The notes below the pieces were generated by a model. It saw nothing but the letters and a program-made list of their open reading frames with translations, was not told the origin of the DNA and did not search any database. A stretch of 64,000 bases of DNA from M55B144 sp964550615. Its GTDB lineage: Bacteria > Bipolaricaulota > Bipolaricaulia > UBA7950 > UBA9294. Below, piece after piece: positions 42,970 to 50,202 of the stretch. Numbering within the stretch: the stretch's first letter is position 1; each line of letters opens with the position of its first letter. The stretch lies in the NCBI GenBank assembly GCA_964550615.1, contig CAZKAB010000001.1:81382-145381 (forward strand), read 5' to 3'. Made by a program: the position numbers and the translations under genes.

Positions 42970-43854
42970 TTGAACCGACAACGTTTGTTTCTCGTCGTGG
43001 TGCTCGTTGCCTTGTTTGCGGGCCTCTTCGTCCTCATCGGCGGCATAAACAGCTTCCAGCCCCTGCCCGGCAAGCGCCTCCCCAATCCATTCGCCGCTTT
43101 GCGAAACCGAGCCACCGAACTCGAGCCTGATGAATCGGTCTTCGGAGCGGACGCAATTGTCCGCCTCATTCAGGCACTGTTCGTTCTAGGAGCTGCGGTC
43201 ATTCTGTTAAACCTTATCATATCGCGTCGGTTTCGTAAGCAGCTGGCATTGATACTCGTGCTGCTACTGTTGGGCACATTCGTGATTTCTCATATCAAGA
43301 TCCCCGACAGAGGCAACTCATCTCTTGCCGCCAGCTCAGGCGGACCCAGCTCGTCAGTCTCGAGTGACGAACCGCGGCCCGAGATCCCGCCTGCTTCTGC
43401 CTCTAATTGGTTTGTTATCCTGATCGCGGCGGTTTCCTCCATTATCGTCGCCGGACTCGCGTTGCTGTTCTATCTCAACGTGTATCCAGCGATGCGCAAA
43501 CGCCGCGTGACAGAAGAGACGATCCTCGACAAACTCGGCAAACAAGCAGGACAGGCAATAAGACGGATACTGGACGGCGACGATCCGCGTGCCGCCATCC
43601 TGAGGTGTTACCAGGAAATGAGTACAATCATGAGCCGGGCCGAGCGCCTTCCCAACTTCTCTTATTTCACGCCACGTGAATTCGCGTCACACCTACGCCT
43701 TCGTGGCATGAAGGATGAACATGTCGACCGTCTCACCGCGATCTTCGAGGCTGTCAGGTACGGCGGACGAAGCGGCTCGGGATTCGTTAATGAGGCCCTT
43801 GCTTGCCTTCAGTCAATCCAGCTTACGTACGCCACCGACGAGGAGAGACTGTGA
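42970..43854 (+). CDS. DUF4129-domain membrane protein
   Basis: A ~294-residue protein with three to four transmembrane helices: residues ~6-24 (LFLVVVLVALFAGLFVLIGG), two central ones (FVLGAAVILLNLIIS, ILVLLLLGTFVI) and one near residue 150 (WFVILIAAVSSIIVAGLALLFYL). The cytoplasmic C-terminal region has the DUF4129 signature: AILRCYQEMSTIMSRAERLPNFSYFTPREFA. DUF4129 proteins accompany MoxR and DUF58, as here. The start is uncertain: TTG 42970 (9 nt after GGAG) or TTG 42955. An acidic/Ser-rich loop precedes the third helix. It is the first gene of a five-gene cassette. Confidence 0.82.
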   Translation: MNRQRLFLVVVLVALFAGLFVLIGGINSFQPLPGKRLPNPFAALRNRATELEPDESVFGADAIVRLIQALFVLGAAVILLNLIISRRFRKQLALILVLLLLGTFVISHIKIPDRGNSSLAASSGGPSSSVSSDEPRPEIPPASASNWFVILIAAVSSIIVAGLALLFYLNVYPAMRKRRVTEETILDKLGKQAGQAIRRILDGDDPRAAILRCYQEMSTIMSRAERLPNFSYFTPREFASHLRLRGMKDEHVDRLTAIFEAVRYGGRSGSGFVNEALACLQSIQLTYATDEERL

Positions 43855-44438
43855 ATCGGAAGACGGCCATATTGCTAATTGCAGGCGGAGTGCTGATAGC
43901 GATCGGTCTTTCACTCGCGTTCGCGTTCCCACTGCGAGATGCGTTTCGTGCCGCCGTGGCCGAGCCATTCATTTCCTCATTCTATTTGTTCCGCTGGTAC
44001 CTCCATCGTATATCGCAGGCCGTGCTGTGGGGAACGTTTGTCCTCCTTGGAGGCTTCTTGCTTGCGAGGTCGTTTGCAGGAGCGTTTCCGTCGCGAAGGA
44101 AGGAATACCAAGGGCGCATCCGCGCCGCAACTGAGCCTGTAAGCGAACTAGATCGGCTCGCAACGATAATCGGTCATACTCATCGGCGCCCATTTGCACG
44201 CAGGCGGATGGCGGTTGAACTTTCCCGACTCGCGATCCGGATGATCGCAAAGAGAGAAGGGATATCTCTCAAGGAAGCAAGAACAAGGTTCGAGTCATTC
44301 GACTGGTGTAGTGACGGGGCAATTGCCGATTTCTTCTCGTACAGACGCCAGTACCACGGACTAAGAAGAGGAAGGGACTTCTCAATGTTGCTGCACAAGA
44401 CAGTCTCATTTCTCGAACGCTACTATCAGGGGGTCTAG
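43851..44438 (+). CDS. Two-helix membrane protein of the MoxR/DUF58 cassette (DUF7269-like)
   Basis: A 195-residue protein with two hydrophobic segments (AILLIAGGVLIAIGLSLAFAF and ISQAVLWGTFVLLGGFLLA), then a basic C-terminal domain (FSYRRQYHGLRRGRDFSM). I do not recognise a catalytic motif. Its position between DUF4129 and MoxR resembles the DUF7269-type partner seen in archaeal cassettes; this is a resemblance by place and topology, not a measured match. GTG 43851 overlaps the upstream stop as GTGA. Its stop is flush with the moxR ATG. Confidence 0.75.
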   Translation: MNRKTAILLIAGGVLIAIGLSLAFAFPLRDAFRAAVAEPFISSFYLFRWYLHRISQAVLWGTFVLLGGFLLARSFAGAFPSRRKEYQGRIRAATEPVSELDRLATIIGHTHRRPFARRRMAVELSRLAIRMIAKREGISLKEARTRFESFDWCSDGAIADFFSYRRQYHGLRRGRDFSMLLHKTVSFLERYYQGV

Positions 44439-45389
44439 ATGGAACTTACGGAAGTAGGCGCGCGCAGTCACGCAATCGTCGATGAGGTTGCAAAGGCAAT
44501 CGTCGGAAAGGAAGACGTACTGAAACAGGTCATGGTCGGAATCCTTGCCGGTGCGCACATCCTGTTCGAAGACTATCCCGGACTGGCAAAGACGATGATA
44601 GCCCGCAGTTTCGCACAAGTACTCGGCCTCGATTTCAAAAGGATTCAGTTCACGCCAGATCTGTTACCGAGCGACATCACCGGTTCACACGTCTTCGACC
44701 GCGAGAAGGAGGAATTCACCCTCACCGTCGGACCGGTGTTCGCCAATGTCGTGCTGGCGGACGAAATCAATCGAGCGACGCCGAAGACACAGTCGGCGTT
44801 GCTCGAAGCGATGCAAGAGGCGCAGGTCACGATCGATGGTGACACGCACCGCCTTCCCACACCATTCATCGTCATCGCGACGCAGAACCCGATCGAATAC
44901 GAAGGAACGTTTCCTCTTCCCGAAGCACAACTCGACCGTTTCATGATTCGCCTTTCGGTCGGTTACCCGGATAGAGAAGGAGAGGTTGAGATACTGCGGC
45001 GGCGGCGCGCGCGTAAGACTGACGATATCGATCTTGTTCCTATCATCGATGCTGCCGTGCTGCAACGGATGAAGACAGCTGTGGAAGAGGTATTCGTCGA
45101 CCCCGACATAGAGGAATATATCGTCTCTATCATTAGCAAGACCCGCTCCGATAGCAACGTGTATGTCGGCGCGAGTCCGCGCGGTTCGCTCGCATTGCTG
45201 AAACTTGCGCGCGCCCAGGCTGCACTGGAAGGACGTGACTACGTTCTCCCCGACGACGTCAAGATGTTCGCTGTACCGGCATTGGCCCATCGCATGATTC
45301 TCAGTCCGGAGCTGTGGTCGAAACGGATTGCACCCGCCGACGTCGTGCAGAAGATCCTACGGCTGGTACCTGTTCCCAAGGTCGATTGA
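44439..45389 (+). CDS. MoxR-family AAA+ ATPase
   Basis: A 316-residue AAA+ ATPase. The MoxR signature VGKEDVLKQVMVGILAGAHILFEDYPGLAKTMIA includes Walker A (PGLAKT). Walker B is VVLADEINRA, sensor 1 is IATQNPIE, the arginine finger region is LPEAQLDRFM, and sensor 2 lies in YVGASPRGSLALLK. MoxR proteins act as chaperone-like ATPases for partner proteins with VWA-type folds; the adjacent DUF58 protein is its expected partner. ATG 44439 follows directly after the upstream stop. Genes flanking it are tightly packed. Confidence 0.95.
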   Translation: MELTEVGARSHAIVDEVAKAIVGKEDVLKQVMVGILAGAHILFEDYPGLAKTMIARSFAQVLGLDFKRIQFTPDLLPSDITGSHVFDREKEEFTLTVGPVFANVVLADEINRATPKTQSALLEAMQEAQVTIDGDTHRLPTPFIVIATQNPIEYEGTFPLPEAQLDRFMIRLSVGYPDREGEVEILRRRRARKTDDIDLVPIIDAAVLQRMKTAVEEVFVDPDIEEYIVSIISKTRSDSNVYVGASPRGSLALLKLARAQAALEGRDYVLPDDVKMFAVPALAHRMILSPELWSKRIAPADVVQKILRLVPVPKVD

Positions 45390-45390
45390 C

Positions 45391-46674
45391 GTGTCCACTC
45401 TCAGGCGGCTGAACATCACCATCGGCATCGCAATCGCAATGGCGCTTGTGGGCGTGCTCATACGTGACGGCCGCGTCCTCGCCATGTCGCTGCCGTTCCT
45501 TGCTTACGCCGGGCTGATGTTGTTCAAGTCACTCGATCGCCGCGGGCTCAAGTTGGAGATCGATCGTTCTCTCAGTTCCGAACGGATTGTCGAAGGAGAA
45601 ACGATCGACGTCACACTCTCTGTCATAAATCGTGGGGCATCTGTCCGTAATGTCTGTGTTTCAGATCGCATACCGAAAGGAGCTGCGATAGCCGGTGGAG
45701 AAGCGTCCACTCTCGTGTACCTAAAGACGAACGATTGCGTAACACTCTCCTATCGGCTCACAGCGCAGCGCGGCGAGTACAGCCTCCCTGGGGTCGATGC
45801 TACATCGTGGCGTCGATCACTCTTGGCCCCTCAGGTTCAATTCTTCAGACGTGAAACGAACTTTCTCGTCGTTCCAGTCGCCGAGCCAATCTCCGATGTC
45901 GAGATTCGACCGCAGCAGACGCGCGCCTATGCCGGAATCGTGCGCGCAAACCAAGGGGGTAGTGGCATTGATTTCTTTGGATGCCACGCCTACACCACCG
46001 GAGACGATATTCGCCGGATCAACTGGCGCGCGTATGCCCGCACCGGCGAGTTGATCGTGAACGAGTACGAACAAGAGAGAATCGCCGATGTTACAGTATT
46101 CCTCGACGCTCGCGCAGGCGCGAACCCGCGCGTAGGCAAAGAGGACACCTTCACCCACGCCGTTCGCGCCGCTGCAAGCGTAAGCAAACACTTCATCGGC
46201 CAAGGAAATTGCGTCGGACTTCTCATCTACGGGGACTATCTCAACTGGGCATTCCCCAACTACGGCAAGATACAGCTTGCTCGCATCCTCGATTCCCTCG
46301 CACGAGCAGAGCCTGCAGACAAGGAAGTATTCGACGATCTCCGTTCCGTGCCGACGCGTCTCTTTCCCCCCCGTTCACAGCTTGTGATGGTAAGCTCGAT
46401 TCCCAACATGAGGGACATCGAGGTGATCGGTGTACTGCGTGCCCGCGGGTATCGTATCATGATCGTCGTCCCCGACTTGCTCGCGTATCAGCTGGAAGAT
46501 GTTCCATCGGGAGCGGATCGCGATCTCGCTCTGCGCGTGCTCACACTGAGGCGCCGGTTACTGTTGGATACGTTGGCAAGGATCGGGATACAGGTCGTGT
46601 TGTGGGACGTGACGAAGCCTCTATCCGCTTCCTTTGGTTGGTCATCATCACGACGGGGAAGGAGGTCGGCATGA
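45391..46674 (+). CDS. DUF58-domain protein, MoxR partner
   Basis: A 427-residue protein. Two N-terminal hydrophobic segments (ITIGIAIAMALVGVLI, VLAMSLPFLAYAGLML), then a beta-rich domain, then the DUF58 signature DFFGCHAYTTGDDIRRINWRAYARTGELIVNEYE. A VWA-like fold follows, with ADVTVFLDARA replacing the canonical MIDAS DxSxS by DAR. DUF58 proteins are membrane-anchored partners of MoxR. The start is GTG 45391, one nt after the moxR stop. Its last codons overlap the next gene as ATGA. The substrate or pathway of the MoxR-DUF58 pair is unknown. Confidence 0.9.
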   Translation: MSTLRRLNITIGIAIAMALVGVLIRDGRVLAMSLPFLAYAGLMLFKSLDRRGLKLEIDRSLSSERIVEGETIDVTLSVINRGASVRNVCVSDRIPKGAAIAGGEASTLVYLKTNDCVTLSYRLTAQRGEYSLPGVDATSWRRSLLAPQVQFFRRETNFLVVPVAEPISDVEIRPQQTRAYAGIVRANQGGSGIDFFGCHAYTTGDDIRRINWRAYARTGELIVNEYEQERIADVTVFLDARAGANPRVGKEDTFTHAVRAAASVSKHFIGQGNCVGLLIYGDYLNWAFPNYGKIQLARILDSLARAEPADKEVFDDLRSVPTRLFPPRSQLVMVSSIPNMRDIEVIGVLRARGYRIMIVVPDLLAYQLEDVPSGADRDLALRVLTLRRRLLLDTLARIGIQVVLWDVTKPLSASFGWSSSRRGRRSA

Positions 46675-47249
46675 GGACAGCCGCGCTTGTATGTGCCGCC
46701 ATTACCTGCGCTATCCTTGCCGAAAGCGGGTTCTCCCTCGGATCTATACCCTTAGGTGGAGCGGCGGTTGCTCTCGCCGCGGCATGGGCGATCATTCTGT
46801 GGAGCAACGCTTTCGCGGGGCTGCTGTCGTTTCTCCTCATCATGGAAACGTTACTTGCAGCAATCAATGTCCTGTATGGGACATCGGCCTATGTAGGAGG
46901 AGCCGTGGTCGTGCTTGCGCTCGTCTCTTGGGAGCTCGCACTCGCAATCGAGCCGCTTACCTCGTTGCCGAAGGAGAAGGTGCGTGCGCTTGTATATCGC
47001 CATATCACACAGATGCTTATCGTCGCCATGGGCGGGTATGCGCTGTTTGCAATCCCGCTACAACTTAGTCTGCATCTGGATTTCCGCGTCGCTCTCGGAC
47101 TCGGGCTCTTCATATTCTTGTTGTTTGGCCTATTGCTGCGCCATCTCGTCGACCGCAGGGCACGCATCCGAAACGGGCGCCTCGTACCGCTCGTTAGAGG
47201 ATGGAACGCACTGAAGGCAGCGCTGGCAAAGAAAAACGGGCGACCCTAG
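46671..47249 (+). CDS. Polytopic membrane protein closing the MoxR/DUF58 cassette
   Basis: A 192-residue protein with about six hydrophobic segments (for example LVCAAITCAILAESGFSLG, LAAAWAIILWSNAFAGLLSFLLI, VVVLALVSWELALAI, MLIVAMGGYALFAIPL, ALGLGLFIFLLFGLLL) and a basic C-terminus. No catalytic motif is seen. ATG 46671 follows AAGGAGGT and overlaps the DUF58 stop as ATGA; the longer in-frame ORF that starts upstream is a shadow of DUF58. Its place at the end of the cassette recalls DUF7519-type membrane proteins of archaeal MoxR clusters. The 3' end carries a terminator for the opposite strand. Confidence 0.78.
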   Translation: MRTAALVCAAITCAILAESGFSLGSIPLGGAAVALAAAWAIILWSNAFAGLLSFLLIMETLLAAINVLYGTSAYVGGAVVVLALVSWELALAIEPLTSLPKEKVRALVYRHITQMLIVAMGGYALFAIPLQLSLHLDFRVALGLGLFIFLLFGLLLRHLVDRRARIRNGRLVPLVRGWNALKAALAKKNGRP

Positions 47250-47266
47250 CTTGATCAGGTCGCCCG
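47232..47266 (-). terminator. Terminator of the surface-protein operon, inside a convergent coding end
   Basis: CGGGCGACC (47237-47245) and GGTCGCCCG (47258-47266) form a perfect 9-bp stem with a 12-nt loop. On the minus strand TTTTT (47236-47232) follows, so it ends transcripts coming from 47283. The stem and T-run overlap the last codons of the convergent membrane protein (stop 47249). Confidence 0.8.
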
Positions 47267-47282
47267 CTGGTAGCATCTCCTG

Positions 47283-47966
47283 TCACTGCCCGATATCCAG
47301 ATCCCCGCAAACAGAGGTCTTCACGCGCGACTCCGCGTAACCGCTCACCGCACCCGCCAGATGCGGAGAACCGCTTCCCCGCGAGGGGTAGAGTCGATAC
47401 GTAACCGTCCAAGAATCTCCGACCTCAATCGGACTCATCCACAATATCTGCAGATCCTGGCCTTCTTTCTTTGTCACCGCATTGGCAGCATCGAGAATCT
47501 CCCACTGCCAACCGATAGGCACCGTCTCTTCCAGTCCGACGGCGCTAACTTCGCTACGAGCGCTGACAGTTACTTGCACAAGGATTGACCCGCTCTCATC
47601 CGGTGCAACGTCTCGCACCGCGAACAATGGAGACTCGCCTACGAGCATCCCCTTGCGGCAGGTGGCATAACGTCCGCCACCTTCGTCGACCCGCAGGGTG
47701 ACCGCAACAAATCCCGGCTCCGAAAATGCATGTTCGATTATCGGTTCGGTCGTTGACACTTCGTACGTTCCGTCGCCGTCGAAGTCCCAATTGTAACTCA
47801 CGGCATCGTAGGAAAGACAGGTCTGGCACACAGTAAACGTGATATCTTCCCCAACCGCTGGGTTGTAGGTCGTCGGGGCGAAGTTCGCCGTTCCAGCGAG
47901 CACCGCCACTTCGGCGACCATCACCAGGATGAGGAACAACACAAGTCCCTTCATTCTGTTATTCAT
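47283..47966 (-). CDS. Secreted PKD-domain protein with DUF11-like module
   Basis: A 227-residue exported protein. Signal peptide residues 1-25 (GLVLFLILVMVAEVAVLAG). A PKD domain lies at ~residues 30-105 (YNWDFDGDGTYEVST, EPIIEHAFSEPGFVAVTLRV), lacking the usual FGDG but having WDFDGDG. A beta-sandwich follows, with GLEETVPIGWQWEIL, the same module as in the two genes upstream. It ends at DLDIGQ without the C-terminal domain of its neighbours. ATG 47966 follows GGAGGGGGGA. It is the last of the surface-protein operon. Confidence 0.82.
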   Translation of the reverse strand: MNNRMKGLVLFLILVMVAEVAVLAGTANFAPTTYNPAVGEDITFTVCQTCLSYDAVSYNWDFDGDGTYEVSTTEPIIEHAFSEPGFVAVTLRVDEGGGRYATCRKGMLVGESPLFAVRDVAPDESGSILVQVTVSARSEVSAVGLEETVPIGWQWEILDAANAVTKKEGQDLQILWMSPIEVGDSWTVTYRLYPSRGSGSPHLAGAVSGYAESRVKTSVCGDLDIGQ

Positions 47967-48002
47967 TCCCCCCTCCTAAACCACTGCGGGCACGAGCCGC
48001 CC

Positions 48003-50177
48003 CTAAGGGAGCGGTTCGTGCACCGAGGTATTGGTAAGCCAATAGGCAACCAGATCCCGAATCTGATCGAGAGTGATCTTGTTGTTGTCTGTCGGCGTGT
48101 ACGTAACGGGATTACCGTTCAGCCACAGCGATACGGCGTACTGAATCTGATCGAACGATATCTGATCAGGCAGACAAAGAACGATCTTCTCCTGATCGAC
48201 ATCCCAGCGAGAGATGACAACCTTGATCGGAAGCGTAGGAGCAAAGACTATTTTGTCCTCTCCAAGCACCATGCGTGACAGCCGTGGAGACGAACTCTGA
48301 ACGATCCCGTTGATTGAGACCTCAGTCTTGTCAGGCGGAGTACTGGGCGCGGTGAGCGAATAGGTGATCACCCGCGTATCCCCGTCTCTGAGCGTCTCCA
48401 TAAACAGCCAGTCATAGCCTTGTGCATTATCTCCGCTTCCCTTGTGCAATGTCGCACTGGCGTTGTCGCCGGCAGCGAACGTCCATCCGGCCGGGACATC
48501 CTCGTGCAACGTAAGCCCGTTCACCGTAGTGTTGGCCGTTATCGTCAGTGTAACCGTCACCGTCCCTGCGGCAATCGTCTTGTCTCCAGGCAAACACGTG
48601 TCAATCGTCCGCACTGCACTGACGCTCGGGAGTACGGTCAACGACTTCCTCACAACTGCGCTTGCTCCCTCATCATCGGTAACCTTCAGTGCGACGCTTG
48701 TCTCGCCGGCGACGGCGAACACATGATCGATATCAGACGAGGCGGTCTCGGCATCGTACTGCCCATCTCCGTCGAAATCCCACGCATAGGAGACAATATG
48801 TCCGTCGATATCGTTCGAGCCACTGGCGTCAAACGTGGTTGTAACGGCGACTCGAGGCTTGTCCGGTGTCAGTCTGAACACGGCCATTGGGCCGGTGTTC
48901 TTCACCCGAATGACCTGTGTGACGGAATCCGACTTGTAGCCATCATTGTCCGTAACGACGAGCGTCACAGAGTAGCTGCCGCTGTGGGCGTAGCTGTGGG
49001 TTGGATTCTGATCGGCGCTCGTGTCGCCGTCACCAAACGCCCATGCCCACGCGACCACTTGTCCGTCCTTGTCGCTCGATCGATCGCTGAACGTCACCAT
49101 GTCCGTCGTACTTGGAATAGCCGGGACATAATCGAACGCGGCAATCGGCGGAGCGGGAGGAGCGGGAGGCACTATTGCGTGAAGCGTCACGCTTGGGATG
49201 CCTATCGTGTTCTTCACTCCGCGGAAATCAGTGTATGTGACGGTCGACCCTTGATCCGTATTCAACGTCCCAGCGCTGATCGCCTTCAATGTGATTGCGG
49301 CACTCCACTCTTCATCGAGAGAGATCGAGGCGATCTGCCAGATTAGGGTCGTCGTCCGGTCGGGATTGGAGACGATGCGCGTCGGTGCCGGATCGGCGCT
49401 TACGTACTGAACACTGCTCGGCAGCGTTTTCCTAACCGTCACGACAGTTCCGGCCGTCTTCACAGAAATCAGCTGGTTTATCTGGTCAACTACGGAATCG
49501 GTCGCCCTCTTGAAGAACCGCCCATTCGTATCCGTTGCGAGCTGTTCCAATAGATTGCTGTCGATCAGATTACCGATTCCAACCGGGATGATCCTTATTC
49601 CCGCTTCACTGGCAATGTCGCCCTCGCCCTGCGGGTCACGCCCGGAGTTGTTCTGCCCGTCGGTCATCAGAATCTCCACCAAGATCGCATTTGGGCGTCC
49701 GCGCGCCAGTAGCTCCTGCCGCGCAAGCTGCAATGCGTCACCAAACGCGGATTTCCCGCCCGTGTTGAGATCGGCTATCGCCGTCTTCATCTTCAGGCGA
49801 TCGGCAGTGAGCGGTACCGCGAGCTGTGCAGTGGTGGAGAATGTAACGAGTCCGATCTGGTCCTGATCGGAGAATGAGTTCATCAGATCAAACGCCAGTT
49901 GTCTTGCGATATCTATCTGGGCGGTTGCCGAGACGTCGATGACGAACACGTAATCAATCGGGAAGCGTGCCTCCGGCCCGGCACCATCCAACGCAAGACT
50001 GACCACAGACGTATCCGGCGATCCGGTCCCTGCAACGTAGATCTGTTGAGGGCTGATCTGCTGCTCCACCTGAAGATTCGCCCCTACCCCCAGCACCTGG
50101 ATACCGATGAGCAGGACGGCCAACAAAAGGACGGCGAGGGGTCCCCCCCTCGCCGCAACTCGTTCACTTCTTTTCAT
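48003..50177 (-). CDS. Secreted VWA-PKD-PKD surface protein with C-terminal dockerin-like domain
   Basis: A 724-residue exported protein. Signal peptide (AVLLLAVLLIGIQVLGVGA). A VWA domain follows with an intact MIDAS: DVSAT in YVFVIDVSATAQ, and LMTDGQNNSG. A beta-sandwich comes next, then two PKD domains (AWAWAFGDGDTSADQNPTHSY and YAWDFDGDGQYDAE). Another beta-sandwich has LHEDVPAGWTFAAG. The C-terminal ~75 residues (ISRWDVDQEKIVL ... LDQIRDLVAYWLTNT ... PLP) form a domain shared with the next gene, resembling a degenerate dockerin. ATG 50177 lies 5 nt after GGAGG; ATG 50180 is closer. Location: cell surface or periplasm. Confidence 0.88.
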   Translation of the reverse strand: MKRSERVAARGGPLAVLLLAVLLIGIQVLGVGANLQVEQQISPQQIYVAGTGSPDTSVVSLALDGAGPEARFPIDYVFVIDVSATAQIDIARQLAFDLMNSFSDQDQIGLVTFSTTAQLAVPLTADRLKMKTAIADLNTGGKSAFGDALQLARQELLARGRPNAILVEILMTDGQNNSGRDPQGEGDIASEAGIRIIPVGIGNLIDSNLLEQLATDTNGRFFKRATDSVVDQINQLISVKTAGTVVTVRKTLPSSVQYVSADPAPTRIVSNPDRTTTLIWQIASISLDEEWSAAITLKAISAGTLNTDQGSTVTYTDFRGVKNTIGIPSVTLHAIVPPAPPAPPIAAFDYVPAIPSTTDMVTFSDRSSDKDGQVVAWAWAFGDGDTSADQNPTHSYAHSGSYSVTLVVTDNDGYKSDSVTQVIRVKNTGPMAVFRLTPDKPRVAVTTTFDASGSNDIDGHIVSYAWDFDGDGQYDAETASSDIDHVFAVAGETSVALKVTDDEGASAVVRKSLTVLPSVSAVRTIDTCLPGDKTIAAGTVTVTLTITANTTVNGLTLHEDVPAGWTFAAGDNASATLHKGSGDNAQGYDWLFMETLRDGDTRVITYSLTAPSTPPDKTEVSINGIVQSSSPRLSRMVLGEDKIVFAPTLPIKVVISRWDVDQEKIVLCLPDQISFDQIQYAVSLWLNGNPVTYTPTDNNKITLDQIRDLVAYWLTNTSVHEPLP

Positions 50178-50202
50178 CATCTCCTCCTTAGGTGACCACA
50201 AA

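Noticed and set aside
45981..46670. N-terminal part of a 422-codon frame before the last cassette membrane protein
   Set aside because: Shadow of DUF58 in another frame; the real gene starts at ATG 46671 behind AAGGAGGT.
48420..49346. A 308-codon plus-strand frame opposite the VWA protein
   Set aside because: Antisense to a well supported secreted protein; no family features.
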